A DNA stretch of 64,000 bases from Colwellia sp. (GTDB lineage: Bacteria; Pseudomonadota; Gammaproteobacteria; Enterobacterales; Alteromonadaceae), in NCBI GenBank assembly GCA_013215655.1, contig JABSOX010000013.1, positions 81,797-145,796 on the forward strand. Reading direction: 5' to 3'. A program made the position numbers and the translations under genes. Positions 55,507-64,000 of the stretch are shown here, piece after piece. The notes below the pieces were generated by a model. It saw nothing but the letters and a program-made list of their open reading frames with translations. It was not told where the DNA came from and did no database searches. How positions within the stretch are numbered: the first letter of the stretch is position 1; every line of letters starts with the position of its first letter.

Positions 55507-56730
55507 TTAACTTCCTATTAAGGTATTTAACTGAAGAAGCGGTTGCATTATTGCCATAACAATAAATAAAACCACGCCGGCCATAGTCACCATAAGCGCA
55601 GGTTCAAATGCTTTTAAGGCAATATTAACTAACGATTCAAATTCTCTGTCTTGATTATCTGCAGCTCGACTTAACATATGTTCAAGCTGACCACTTTTTT
55701 CACCACTGGCGATCATGTGTAACATCATTGGTGGAAACAATTTTGTTTGTGCTAGTGAAACACGCAAACTGGTACCTTCACGTACTTTATCACCCGATTC
55801 TTTCACTTTTTGTTTTATATACAAGTTGTCTAATACTTCGCCGGCAATGGTCATACTTTCTAAAAGTGGTACCGCACTTGCGGTTAAAATACTTAAAGTA
55901 CGCGCAAAACGGGCAGTATTTAAACCACGCGAAATTCTCCCTATGCCTGGCATAGAAATCAACCGGCGATGAAAAGCTAATTTAAATAAAGGTTTTTTCA
56001 GTAATTGCGTAAAAGTAAATATTATGCCAATAAGTAACAAAAGCAGTAACAAACCATAGTTTTGTAAAAACTCACTGCTGGCAATTAAAAACTTGGTTGT
56101 ACCGGGTAAATTTGCGCCTAAGTGTTCAAATTGAGCAACAATTTGTGGCACCACAAAAGTTAATAAAATAGCGATAACACCAACAGCAACCACTGTCATG
56201 ATCACCGGATAAACCAGTGCTTGTACCATTTGTGAGTGTAATTGCTGACGTTGCTCGGTATAATCCGCCAAGCGATTCAATACGGTATCTAAATGACCAG
56301 ATTTTTCTCCCGCAGCAACCATAGCACGATACAAGTGATTAAAGACTTGCGGAAATTCAGACATGCTTTCTGCCAAACCATAACCTTCAGTGACTTTAGT
56401 ACGTACCGCCATTATCATACTTTTTATGGTGTTTTTATCACATTGTTCAGCAACCGCGATCAATGATTCTTCTAACGGTAACCCCGACTCAACTAAAGTA
56501 GCCAATTGCCGAGTAATTAACGCCAACTCAGTTGTTGATATTTTTTTACTGCCGCCAAAACGAGATTTCTTGCCATCTTGTTTTGCCTTTTGTAAACTTG
56601 GGGTAACTTCTGTTGGCATCAAACCTTGTTCACGTAATAAACCACGAGCATGCCGTGGAGTATCCCCCTCAATCACACCTTTTTTAATTTTGCCTTTGCT
56701 GTCAACGGCTTGATAATCGAATGCTGCCAT
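55507..56730 (-). CDS. gspF: Type II secretion inner-membrane protein GspF
   Basis: Polytopic platform protein, 407 residues. It begins AAFDYQAVDSKGK and has two GspF repeats, each with the LxxGxxLxxSL pattern (ESGLPLEESLIAVAEQ and ASAVPLLESMTIAGEV), and three transmembrane helices (about 170-195, 222-242, 375-397). It follows gspE after a 34-nt gap. Confidence 0.95.
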   Translation of the reverse strand: MAAFDYQAVDSKGKIKKGVIEGDTPRHARGLLREQGLMPTEVTPSLQKAKQDGKKSRFGGSKKISTTELALITRQLATLVESGLPLEESLIAVAEQCDKNTIKSMIMAVRTKVTEGYGLAESMSEFPQVFNHLYRAMVAAGEKSGHLDTVLNRLADYTEQRQQLHSQMVQALVYPVIMTVVAVGVIAILLTFVVPQIVAQFEHLGANLPGTTKFLIASSEFLQNYGLLLLLLLIGIIFTFTQLLKKPLFKLAFHRRLISMPGIGRISRGLNTARFARTLSILTASAVPLLESMTIAGEVLDNLYIKQKVKESGDKVREGTSLRVSLAQTKLFPPMMLHMIASGEKSGQLEHMLSRAADNQDREFESLVNIALKAFEPALMVTMAGVVLFIVMAIMQPLLQLNTLIGS

Positions 56731-56764
56731 AACTAAACCTTAACTAAACCTCACTAAACTCTAT

Positions 56765-58336
56765 TTAATCTTCGCGGGTAACACGTAAAACTTCTTCTAA
56801 GGTGGTAATACCCATCATGACTTTATCAAAACCGTCACGGCGAATACTGCGATTATATTTGCGAATATACTTTTCAATCACTTGCTCGCCTTTACCGTTA
56901 TGAATAAGCTCACGAACTTTATCATCAACAGGTAATAATTCATGAATACCTGTCCGTCCTTTATAACCTTTATAGTTACATTCACCACAACCAACCGCGC
57001 GATATATTGGTAACTGATTATCTGCTGACAAGGCTAGTAATTTTAACTCTTCTTCATCGGGTAAATGACTTTCTCGACAATGAGGACATAAGGTTCTTAC
57101 CAGTCGCTGGGCTAATACACCCAATAAACTTGAAGAAAGTAAAAAAGGCTCTACACCCATATCTTCCATACGAGTAATAGCACCCGATGCTGAGTTAGTA
57201 TGTAGCGTTGATAAGACTAAATGACCGGTTAAACTTGCTTGTACAGCAATTTGTGCGGTTTCTAAATCACGTATTTCACCGACCATAACTACATCGGGAT
57301 CTTGTCTTAAAATAGCACGTAAACCACGGGCAAAGGTCATATCTACTTTGGTATTTACTTGCGTTTGACCAATACCTTCAATGGCATATTCAATAGGATC
57401 TTCAACGGTAAGGATATTACGTTCTTTATGATCAATTTGGCTTAAGCCAGCATACAAGGTGGTACTTTTACCTGATCCTGTAGGGCCGGTCACCAAAATA
57501 ATGCCATGGGGCTTTTCAATCAATTGCGAAAATATAGCTCGGCTTTCTTCGGTCATGCCAAGATCTTTTAAATCGAGTCGAACAGCGTTTTTATCCAATA
57601 AACGTAAAACTACCCGTTCACCATGACCTGTTGGCATAGTTGAAACACGAACATCAACGGCGCGACCACCAATTTTTAACGAAATACGTCCATCTTGAGG
57701 GATACGTTTTTCAGCAATATCAAGTTTTGCCATAACTTTAATACGAGAAACAAGCAATGATGCCAGTTTTCTATGTGGTTTAAGTACTTCGCGTAAAATA
57801 CCATCGACACGAAAACGAATTTGCAGTGTATTTTCAAAGGTTTCAATATGAATATCAGAGGCATTTTCTTTAATAGCTTCGCTCAACATCGCATTAATGA
57901 GTTTAATGATTGGTGCATCATCTTCATTTTCGAGTAAGTCTTCACTTTCAACAATTTCATCGGCTAAGGAATATAAATCAACTTCATTGCCAATATCTTC
58001 CATCATTTGTTGTGCTTCTGAGGAGTCAATTTGATAAGAGATGGTAAGCGTTTGCTCAAACTCTTCGATAGTTTGAATTTCAATACGAAATGAAGTGCGT
58101 AAAATACGTCTGATTTCGCTAAGTACATTAACATCAACGTCGGCTAAACAATGTAAAATAAAACCATTGTCATCTTTATTAATCAAAACGTTATGGCGTT
58201 TAGCAAATCCAAACGGCAAGCGATAATCACTTAACTTATCATTATCCAGATCAGTTTCATTACTGACAATATCTTCTATTAATGATGAAGAAGCAGATGC
58301 TTCTACCACCTTGTTTGACTCTTTAATATCACTCAT
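56765..58336 (-). CDS. gspE: Type II secretion ATPase GspE
   Basis: Cytoplasmic hexameric ATPase that powers pseudopilus assembly. Length is 523 residues. Walker A is [10 protein letters not shown], the Asp box is TVEDPIEY, Walker B is [12 protein letters not shown], and the His box is [15 protein letters not shown] tetracysteine zinc site (CPHC and CGEC) lies at about 430-465. Two nt after gspD. Confidence 0.97.
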   Translation of the reverse strand: MSDIKESNKVVEASASSSLIEDIVSNETDLDNDKLSDYRLPFGFAKRHNVLINKDDNGFILHCLADVDVNVLSEIRRILRTSFRIEIQTIEEFEQTLTISYQIDSSEAQQMMEDIGNEVDLYSLADEIVESEDLLENEDDAPIIKLINAMLSEAIKENASDIHIETFENTLQIRFRVDGILREVLKPHRKLASLLVSRIKVMAKLDIAEKRIPQDGRISLKIGGRAVDVRVSTMPTGHGERVVLRLLDKNAVRLDLKDLGMTEESRAIFSQLIEKPHGIILVTGPTGSGKSTTLYAGLSQIDHKERNILTVEDPIEYAIEGIGQTQVNTKVDMTFARGLRAILRQDPDVVMVGEIRDLETAQIAVQASLTGHLVLSTLHTNSASGAITRMEDMGVEPFLLSSSLLGVLAQRLVRTLCPHCRESHLPDEEELKLLALSADNQLPIYRAVGCGECNYKGYKGRTGIHELLPVDDKVRELIHNGKGEQVIEKYIRKYNRSIRRDGFDKVMMGITTLEEVLRVTRED

Positions 58337-58338
58337 GA

Positions 58339-60456
58339 CTAATTAGTTTTTGCTTTAGATAAACCATTAATATCTTTAGATTCAATATATTGGTCAAATG
58401 ATGGCGGTAATACCAAGGCATCATTCCACTTAGGTAATAGAGGTAACTTATCTTTATTCATTAACTCTAAACCTTCTTCTTGTTTCCTGATTTCATCAGC
58501 ACGAATAAAGTTATATTTTTCTCGACTAATATCATTTATGGTCTTGCCGTCACGAATAATCGTTGCACGGATAAATACCATTAAATTACGTTTACGTTTG
58601 GTATTACTGGTTGATTTAAACAAGTGACCGATGATTGGTATATCACCCAATAAAGGTACTTTTTGCACACTTTCTTGCACATCTTCATCAATTAATCCGC
58701 CTAAGACAATGGTCGCACCGCTGTCAGCCATTACAGTAGTTTTTATCTCACGTTTATTAATTGAAATATCAACACCTGTAGCACCACTTACTGAGGATAC
58801 TTCTTGCTCAATCGTTAATTGCACGCCAGTGCCTTCATTCACTTGTGGGGTAACTTTTAGTTTAATCCCCACTTCTTGACGTTCTACAGTTTGAAATGGA
58901 TTACTGTTACCACTACCCGTTGCCGAACCTGTGATAATCGGCACTTCGGAACCTACCAGGAAATAAGCTTCTTCGTTGTCTAAAGTGAGAATACTCGGTG
59001 TTGCTAAAATATTAGAATTAGTATCAGTACTTACGGCTTGTACAATTGCGCCCCAATCATTTTCCATAATACCAAACATCATGCCACTAACTGACCCCAA
59101 CGCCTTAGCAATAAGGGAATAATCACCTTTAATATCATTCTTACGATATTCAGAACTAATTAAATTGCCTGTTTCAGATGAGTAAACAGCGGGTACTATG
59201 TCGCCTTTTGTAATTTTAGCCGCTTCAACACCCGCAGCAACTGAACCGATAGTCGCAGGACCATTAGTAAATTGAGTTCCGCCACCATTTTGGCTATACC
59301 ACTGTACACCTAAATTAACCCCGTCACTTTCAAAAACTTCGACAATAATGGCTTCAACCAATACTTGGGCACGAGGAATATCTAATTTCCGAATAACCGC
59401 ACTTAATGAACGTAACATATCGGGCTGAGCGGTGATCACTAGGCTGTTAGTATCGTCATGAGCTTCAATGCTAATATTGCGTTTTTTACCTTTATTACGA
59501 CTAGTCGTTTTGGTGTTATTTCCTTCCGATTCAATCGACTCACTAACACCTTTTAATACTTTAACTAAATCTTCCGCTTTTGAATATTTAAGGCGATAAA
59601 CCTTAGTATTACCACTTGATTCAAGCTCACTGTCTAAGCGTGAAACCAATTTAGTAATACGTTCACGTGCTTGTGACTCACCACTAATAATTACACTATT
59701 GGTGCGCTCATCGGCGACAATTTTTGGAATGAGAAAAGTTGGTGTACCAGACTTACCTTGTGAACGTTTATTCATTGCTTCTATGATGCGGACAATTTCA
59801 CTAGCAGAAGCATGTTTTAAACGGATAATTTCTATATCTTTATCACCCGCTCGATCAACACGTTCAATAATTTTAACTAAACGATTAACCACCGCCGCTG
59901 TACCCGTTAACATGATTACGTTAGCAGGATCGTAATTCACTACATTACCGCCACCTGCTTGATCAGAAAGTTGGCGCAGCAATGGTACCAATTCGCGCAC
60001 CGTAACATTTTTAACTTCAACCACGCGAGTAACCATCTCATCACCAAAGTGAGTACCTTCATCACCGACAACAGGGATAGAAGAGGTTTTTGCATCTTTA
60101 TTACGAATGATTTTTATAACATTGTTGTCCATCTTAACTGCAGAGAAACTATATACTTCAAGTACATTAAGGAAAAATTGATAATATTGCTCTTCGGTTA
60201 ATAAATCATAACTGCGAACATTAACCTTGCCACGCACATTAGGATCAATAATCATGGTTTTTTTGAGGTTTTTACCGACAGTAATAATAAATTGAGTTAT
60301 TTCAGTATCTTTAAAGTTTGGTGAATAATTAGTTGCATTAACATGACCACACAGCAATATTGCATTAAGGCATAGTGCAGCTGATAAGCTAGTTAAGATT
60401 CTTTTATACCAAGGTGCACGAGAAATATTGCCTATGGTCGTATTTTCATTCATCAT
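58339..60456 (-). CDS. gspD: Type II secretion outer-membrane secretin GspD
   Basis: Forms the outer-membrane channel. From the start chosen the protein has 705 residues: a signal peptide ending about VNA, N0 domain ([15 protein letters not shown]), N1-N3 domains, and the secretin domain ([26 protein letters not shown]). The ATG at 60456 has GGAA at 7 nt; in-frame starts at 60495 (overlapping gspC by 8 nt) and 60528 would add up to 24 residues ahead of the signal peptide. A glycine/basic linker ([13 protein letters not shown]) interrupts N3, as in other GspD. Confidence 0.95.
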   Translation of the reverse strand: MMNENTTIGNISRAPWYKRILTSLSAALCLNAILLCGHVNATNYSPNFKDTEITQFIITVGKNLKKTMIIDPNVRGKVNVRSYDLLTEEQYYQFFLNVLEVYSFSAVKMDNNVIKIIRNKDAKTSSIPVVGDEGTHFGDEMVTRVVEVKNVTVRELVPLLRQLSDQAGGGNVVNYDPANVIMLTGTAAVVNRLVKIIERVDRAGDKDIEIIRLKHASASEIVRIIEAMNKRSQGKSGTPTFLIPKIVADERTNSVIISGESQARERITKLVSRLDSELESSGNTKVYRLKYSKAEDLVKVLKGVSESIESEGNNTKTTSRNKGKKRNISIEAHDDTNSLVITAQPDMLRSLSAVIRKLDIPRAQVLVEAIIVEVFESDGVNLGVQWYSQNGGGTQFTNGPATIGSVAAGVEAAKITKGDIVPAVYSSETGNLISSEYRKNDIKGDYSLIAKALGSVSGMMFGIMENDWGAIVQAVSTDTNSNILATPSILTLDNEEAYFLVGSEVPIITGSATGSGNSNPFQTVERQEVGIKLKVTPQVNEGTGVQLTIEQEVSSVSGATGVDISINKREIKTTVMADSGATIVLGGLIDEDVQESVQKVPLLGDIPIIGHLFKSTSNTKRKRNLMVFIRATIIRDGKTINDISREKYNFIRADEIRKQEEGLELMNKDKLPLLPKWNDALVLPPSFDQYIESKDINGLSKAKTN

Positions 60457-60487
60457 TTTAATATTCCGTAATGCTGTATCGGTAAAT

Positions 60488-61438
60488 TTATTCATCGATA
60501 CTGAAAAGTATTTCAGTGAGTTCACCATTACGATTAAGTAATAGTGAAACTTCTTTTTGTTGTTTTAAAGCTTGTAATGCTTGTGCTGCTTCACTGGGCA
60601 CACTCAAATCATAGCCATTCATTTGTATTGCGACATCACCAGATTTTAAACCTGATGTTTGAAAAAATTCAGGATTTTTACCCGGCATTAACTGATAGCC
60701 AATAACTTTGCCAGCCTGTCTCTTAGGTACAATACGTAAATAATCGGTAATTTTACCCGGGTCTTTATTAATATCAGCCTTAAGCCTAGACGCTCGACGA
60801 GTGAGTTCTCGGTTATTACGCTGATCAAAAATACGTGTCGATGGAGCAAATTGGCTTCTACTTGAATTTGGACGTTTTGGTCTTGTTTTATTTACTGTCG
60901 CTATACTTTTATTTTTTGCGTATTTAAAACCGTCTAACATTAGGGTTTCAAGACGCCCTGATTGTTTTATCAAAACACGGTCAATAGAAACACTATCAAG
61001 TATTGCACGAGTACCAATTATAGTATCGCCAATACCATAGGTTTCTTGTTTACCATTGTTTTCGATTATAGCGGTAGCAAGCTTGTTATCATCGCTGGCG
61101 ACAACACCAGACAAGATTAACCTGAGTTGAGTTTCTGGAGCATCTTGTACCTTGATTTCATCTTGAACAACAATTTCATCGCTAAAAGCACCAAAAAGGT
61201 TAAGTGCATATAATTTAGCAAGGTTAACATTCTTCGCTGTTGTATTTGCCGAAACAACAGAGAAATTAGAGTTCGTTGATTGATGAGTAGTATTTGGAGA
61301 TACTAGTAACCACGTCATTTGAGCAGCCAAATACGCGACATAAGCAATGAGTAAAATACTCATTGCTCGGGCTATTTTTTGTTGTGGTAGTCTTGCCAAT
61401 ACTTCAATGAAGGGAGTCAAGTTGTTAGGTAGCTGCAT
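60488..61438 (-). CDS. gspC: Type II secretion protein GspC
   Basis: Inner-membrane protein of 316 residues that contacts the secretin and may select substrates. One transmembrane helix (about 25-46), an HR domain (about 80-165, LRLILSGVVASDDNKLATAIIE) and a C-terminal PDZ domain (about 230-310, GYQLMPGKNPEFFQTSGLKSGDVAIQMNGYDL). First gene of the operon; its promoter should lie in the 248-nt region shared with hslR. Confidence 0.94.
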   Translation of the reverse strand: MQLPNNLTPFIEVLARLPQQKIARAMSILLIAYVAYLAAQMTWLLVSPNTTHQSTNSNFSVVSANTTAKNVNLAKLYALNLFGAFSDEIVVQDEIKVQDAPETQLRLILSGVVASDDNKLATAIIENNGKQETYGIGDTIIGTRAILDSVSIDRVLIKQSGRLETLMLDGFKYAKNKSIATVNKTRPKRPNSSRSQFAPSTRIFDQRNNRELTRRASRLKADINKDPGKITDYLRIVPKRQAGKVIGYQLMPGKNPEFFQTSGLKSGDVAIQMNGYDLSVPSEAAQALQALKQQKEVSLLLNRNGELTEILFSIDE

Positions 61439-61620
61439 GTTTACCGTTTATAATTTATTATTAATAGTCTTATTCTGACAATGATGATACTTGAGCAGGG
61501 CGCTCGCAACAAGAATTTGACAGTGAATTTAACTAATATTTACAAAGTAATGTATATGTAACATAACAGTGAAGTACTGAATACTCGAATATAGTTACGG
61601 TATTATGGCGAAAAGCCTTG

Positions 61621-61660
61621 GTCTATGTTACCTTGCGCGCGTTTATGTTACCTTGCGCGC
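61621..61660. repeat. Tandem 20-bp duplication upstream of hslR
   Basis: Two adjacent 20-bp units, GTCTATGTTACCTTGCGCGC and GTTTATGTTACCTTGCGCGC, differ by one base. They end 26 nt before the hslR start. Each ends in GCGCGC, notable in an A/T-rich genome. Confidence 0.85.
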
Positions 61661-61686
61661 AATAACAATGGCTGATAATAAACACC

Positions 61687-62097
61687 ATGTCAAAAGTGAA
61701 AGAAATTAACAATGAAAACAGCTCTACACGCCTAGATAAATGGTTATGGGCCGCACGTTTTTATAAAACACGGGCGATTGCCAAGCAAATGATTGATGGT
61801 GGTAAAGTTTTTTATAACGGTCAACGTAGTAAATCAGGAAAAGCGGTAAACATTGGCGATAGAATTAAAATCCGCCAAGGCTTTGAAGAAAAAGAAGTTA
61901 TCGTTGTTTTATTAGCCGATCGTCGACACGATGCTACCTTCGCACAGACCCTGTATCAAGAAACAGCAAGCAGTAGCGAAACCAGAAAAAAAAATGCATT
62001 GGCCAGAAAACAAGGCATACTTTTAAGCCCCACCAGTGACAGTAAACCAGATAAAAAGCAACGTCGTAAACTCAGAGAATTTAAAGAAAGGATGTAG
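61687..62097 (+). CDS. hslR: Ribosome-associated heat shock protein Hsp15
   Basis: Binds free 50S subunits carrying a nascent chain and helps recycle them after heat stress. Length is 136 residues with an N-terminal S4 RNA-binding domain (TRLDKWLWAARFYKTRAIAKQMIDGGKV) and a basic C-terminal tail (KPDKKQRRKLREFKERM). It precedes hslO by 3 nt. There is no obvious ribosome binding site before the ATG. Confidence 0.95.
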   Translation: MSKVKEINNENSSTRLDKWLWAARFYKTRAIAKQMIDGGKVFYNGQRSKSGKAVNIGDRIKIRQGFEEKEVIVVLLADRRHDATFAQTLYQETASSSETRKKNALARKQGILLSPTSDSKPDKKQRRKLREFKERM

Positions 62098-62100
62098 ACC

Positions 62101-62964
62101 GTGACCATTAAAAATGATGTATTAAATCGTTATTTATTTGATGATATGCATGTTCGTGGTGAACTTGTGCAATTAAAACAGACCTATCAAGACATCATGA
62201 ACTTACATGATTATTCTCCTGCAGTTAGTCAGCTATTAGGCGAGCTTGTTGCCGCCACCTGTTTATTAACAGCAACATTAAAGTTTGAAGGTGAAATAGC
62301 GGTACAACTACAAGGTGATGGCCCCATTGGTTATTTAGCGGTTAATGGTAATCACAAACAAGAAATGCGCGGTATTGTACGTTTAACAGAAAAAACTGAT
62401 GAAACAACACTAAAAGGACTCATTGGTAAAGGCAATATGGTGATTACTATTCGCCCTGACAAAGGTGAACCCTACCAAGGTATTGTTGCGTTAGAAAAAG
62501 ATACCTTAGCTGATTGTTTAGCGCATTATTTTGAAGTTTCAGAACAAATACCCACTAAGATTTGGTTATTTAGTGATAATGATAAACAACAAGCTGCGGG
62601 TAGCTTGGTGCAATTATTACCTGATGGTGACGATAAAGAAAAACAGCAGTTAGATTTTGAGCATGTATGCCAACTAACCAATACTATCAAAGGTGATGAA
62701 ATTTTCACCTTGGACGCTGAAACACTGCTCTATCGTTTATACCACCAAGAAACAGTGCAATTATTTGAGCCTCAACCAGTATGTTATCAATGCAGTTGTT
62801 CTGAGGAGAAGTGCTTAACAGCTATCGCACAAATTAAATCTAGTGAATTAAAAAGCATTATTGAAGAGCAAGGTAAGGTCAGTATGACCTGTGATTATTG
62901 TAAGACCACTTATGATTTTGATGAACTCAAACTTCAACCCTTCTTACTTGAAACTAAACACTAA
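62101..62964 (+). CDS. hslO: Redox-regulated chaperone Hsp33
   Basis: Holdase activated by oxidation, protecting unfolding proteins during oxidative and heat stress. Length is 287 residues. The C-terminal redox switch has the CxC motif (CSCSEEKC) and the CxxC (CDYC) that bind zinc when reduced. The start is a GTG with AAGGA at 8 nt. Coupled to hslR; in many relatives pckA follows, but not here. Confidence 0.95.
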   Translation: MTIKNDVLNRYLFDDMHVRGELVQLKQTYQDIMNLHDYSPAVSQLLGELVAATCLLTATLKFEGEIAVQLQGDGPIGYLAVNGNHKQEMRGIVRLTEKTDETTLKGLIGKGNMVITIRPDKGEPYQGIVALEKDTLADCLAHYFEVSEQIPTKIWLFSDNDKQQAAGSLVQLLPDGDDKEKQQLDFEHVCQLTNTIKGDEIFTLDAETLLYRLYHQETVQLFEPQPVCYQCSCSEEKCLTAIAQIKSSELKSIIEEQGKVSMTCDYCKTTYDFDELKLQPFLLETKH

Positions 62965-63167
62965 TGGCGTAAAGACATTGATTTTAGAGACTAGTGCAGT
63001 GGGAACCTACCCTGTAATAAAGCGTATTATAGGCTCTAGGAAGCAGCAAAATATGTTGATTACATTGGGCTTGTTAACTAAATTTTTGTCGAGGTGAACC
63101 ACGACCTACAAAATAGCGAACATAAAGACGTTAAGTGTGACTCGTATAATATGCCGTTGTAACTTTA

Positions 63168-63758
63168 TTAGTATACAGCCGACTCGTTTATCGGACTGTA
63201 GTCTATTTCCATTTCAACCACACTAAAAAGTTTACTTTTGATCAGCTCTTTATAAAAGGGCATTAGTTCAACTGCTTTTTCTGGTATCAAACGGAAAGTA
63301 TTCTTAGCTATTTGTATCACTTTCACCAAAGGGTATAACAATTCATCTGCACTTACTTTATCGATACCAACAACAACGATGGTTCCTTTAATTAAGCCAT
63401 ATTCTCCCATCTGCTTATTGTAAACTTTTGAGCCTTTGCCAAATTGAGCCGAATTCAGAATGAACTTTTCACCATTAAGTGTTATTGAAGCTTTACCGCC
63501 ACGCTTTTTTAAGTATTCAGCAAGTTTATTTTTTTTGTCTTTTGCAAGTGTTAATTGCTCATTAACTTCTACTTCAATTTTATTTGAAATAGACTTTTCA
63601 GCAGGCTGAGTTTCCTTTGGGTCTTCCACCTTAGTTGATATAACTTGGTTTTCAATGCTGTTATCGCTTTCTACATTTTGCGATCCTTTTGACTGTTCAT
63701 CAGTACAACCAAAAAATAAACACGAAAAACCTATAATGATTAATAGCTTTTTATACAT
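63168..63758 (-). CDS. Hypothetical lipoprotein
   Basis: A 196-residue predicted lipoprotein: lipobox FFGC with Cys18, then a polar, charged linker to about residue 75. The C-terminal 120 residues look like a compact alpha/beta domain (LNGEKFILNSAQFGKGSKVYN, GLIKGTIVVVGID). I recognise no family. It stands alone between hslO and the window edge. Confidence 0.7.
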   Translation of the reverse strand: MYKKLLIIIGFSCLFFGCTDEQSKGSQNVESDNSIENQVISTKVEDPKETQPAEKSISNKIEVEVNEQLTLAKDKKNKLAEYLKKRGGKASITLNGEKFILNSAQFGKGSKVYNKQMGEYGLIKGTIVVVGIDKVSADELLYPLVKVIQIAKNTFRLIPEKAVELMPFYKELIKSKLFSVVEMEIDYSPINESAVY

Positions 63759-63784
63759 AGTTAAACCTTTAAAATAGCATGTTG

Positions 63785-63802
63785 GTCGAAGTTAACTTCG
63801 AC
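63785..63802. promoter_or_regulatory. Perfect 18-bp palindrome upstream of the lipoprotein gene
   Basis: GTCGAAGTTAACTTCGAC is a perfect palindrome about 27-44 nt before the lipoprotein start. It could be an operator or a repeat fragment; the binding protein is unknown. Confidence 0.35.
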
Positions 63803-63907
63803 ATTAATAGTTGATAACAACTGGTTTTGGGTTTTGTCGAACTACGCTCAAATCGACTGACAGTAATGATACAATTTCACGTATTAACGTTACCTGAATG
63901 GAGACAT

Positions 63908-63941
63908 AAAAAAAGCTGATTGAGTATCAACCAGCTTTTTT
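63908..63941. terminator. Bidirectional terminator near the right edge
   Basis: AAAAAGCTG and CAGCTTTTT form the base of a hairpin, with partial pairing of TTGA/TCAA above it. A and T runs on both sides allow it to work in both directions, probably for a gene entering from the right. Confidence 0.75.
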
Positions 63942-64000
63942 ATTTTACACTTTCTTACTTTGCAGTGTAGCTTTTATCTATCGCTTTACTTACGACGACG

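Noticed and set aside
56390..56713. 107-codon ORF opposite gspF
   Set aside because: Shadow of gspF; the apparent hydrophobic start reflects the reverse reading of conserved codons.
63955..64000. C-terminal end of a minus-strand gene entering from the right edge
   Set aside because: Two minus-strand frames are open to the edge, one ending in RRRK at 63986 and one in SYTAK at 63955. With 15 or fewer codons, neither can be chosen or identified; the terminator at 63908-63941 only hints that a gene ends here.

Overview
The window is a piece of a low-GC gammaproteobacterial chromosome. Gene content and order point to a marine Alteromonadales member, most like the Colwelliaceae (Colwellia/Thalassotalea); this is inferred from proteins and synteny, not from an rRNA. 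About 58 protein genes are supported, one of them cut by the left edge, plus one multi-frameshift pseudogene and one transposase remnant. No rRNA, tRNA, CRISPR array or prophage was seen.

Layout. 1-2.4 kb: 3' part of fbp, the family II pyrophosphatase ppaC and a GNAT acetyltransferase. 2.4-7.1 kb (minus): a secreted M9-type collagenase with a GlyGly-CTERM tail, and an unrecognised membrane protein. 7.3-12.2 kb: the fadBA beta-oxidation operon and an MFS transporter. 12.3-15.8 kb: a REC-DUF3369-GGDEF-EAL c-di-GMP phosphodiesterase and a TIGR03899-like protein. 15.9-20.1 kb: the sulfate assimilation operon cysJIH. 20.3-22.7 kb: a MocR regulator divergent from a threonine dehydratase, with a two-copy direct repeat between them. 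22.7-24.0 kb: soxR with a DUF218 gene, and a soxS-like SoxR promoter pointing away from soxR into a 31-codon ORF. 24.1-27.6 kb: an ECF sigma factor lacking the usual acidic region 2 residues, coupled to a transmembrane Ser/Thr kinase. 27.9-33.1 kb (minus): a 1652-residue secreted repeat protein, possibly a polysaccharide lyase, behind a c-di-GMP-I riboswitch; half of a second riboswitch lies past the gene's 3' end. 33.2-39.5 kb: S1/P1 nuclease, rsd, fkpA, a WD40 lipoprotein, slyX, yheV and yheS, with a MITE-like repeat. 39.5-46.6 kb: an accessory block between yheS and yheU, holding a PD40 pseudogene, a serine hydrolase, an esterase, a CadC-like regulator, a Sel1 protein, a small DUF3149-like protein and a second MITE-like element. 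46.6-49.6 kb: yheU, yceI, cysQ, nudE, yrfG. 49.8-61.4 kb (minus): a full type II secretion operon gspCDEFGHIJKLMN. 61.7-63.8 kb: hslR, hslO and a lipoprotein gene.

How the genes may work together. The T2SS is a likely exporter for the GlyGly-CTERM collagenase, and possibly for the large repeat protein and the nuclease, all three of which have signal peptides. c-di-GMP appears twice, as a riboswitch ligand and as the substrate of the EAL protein. Three regulator-plus-site arrangements can be read directly: SoxR and its box, MocR and direct repeats 21 bp apart, and the riboswitch with its gene. The most unusual items are the half riboswitch, the SoxR promoter driving a tiny ORF, and the sigma/kinase pair.
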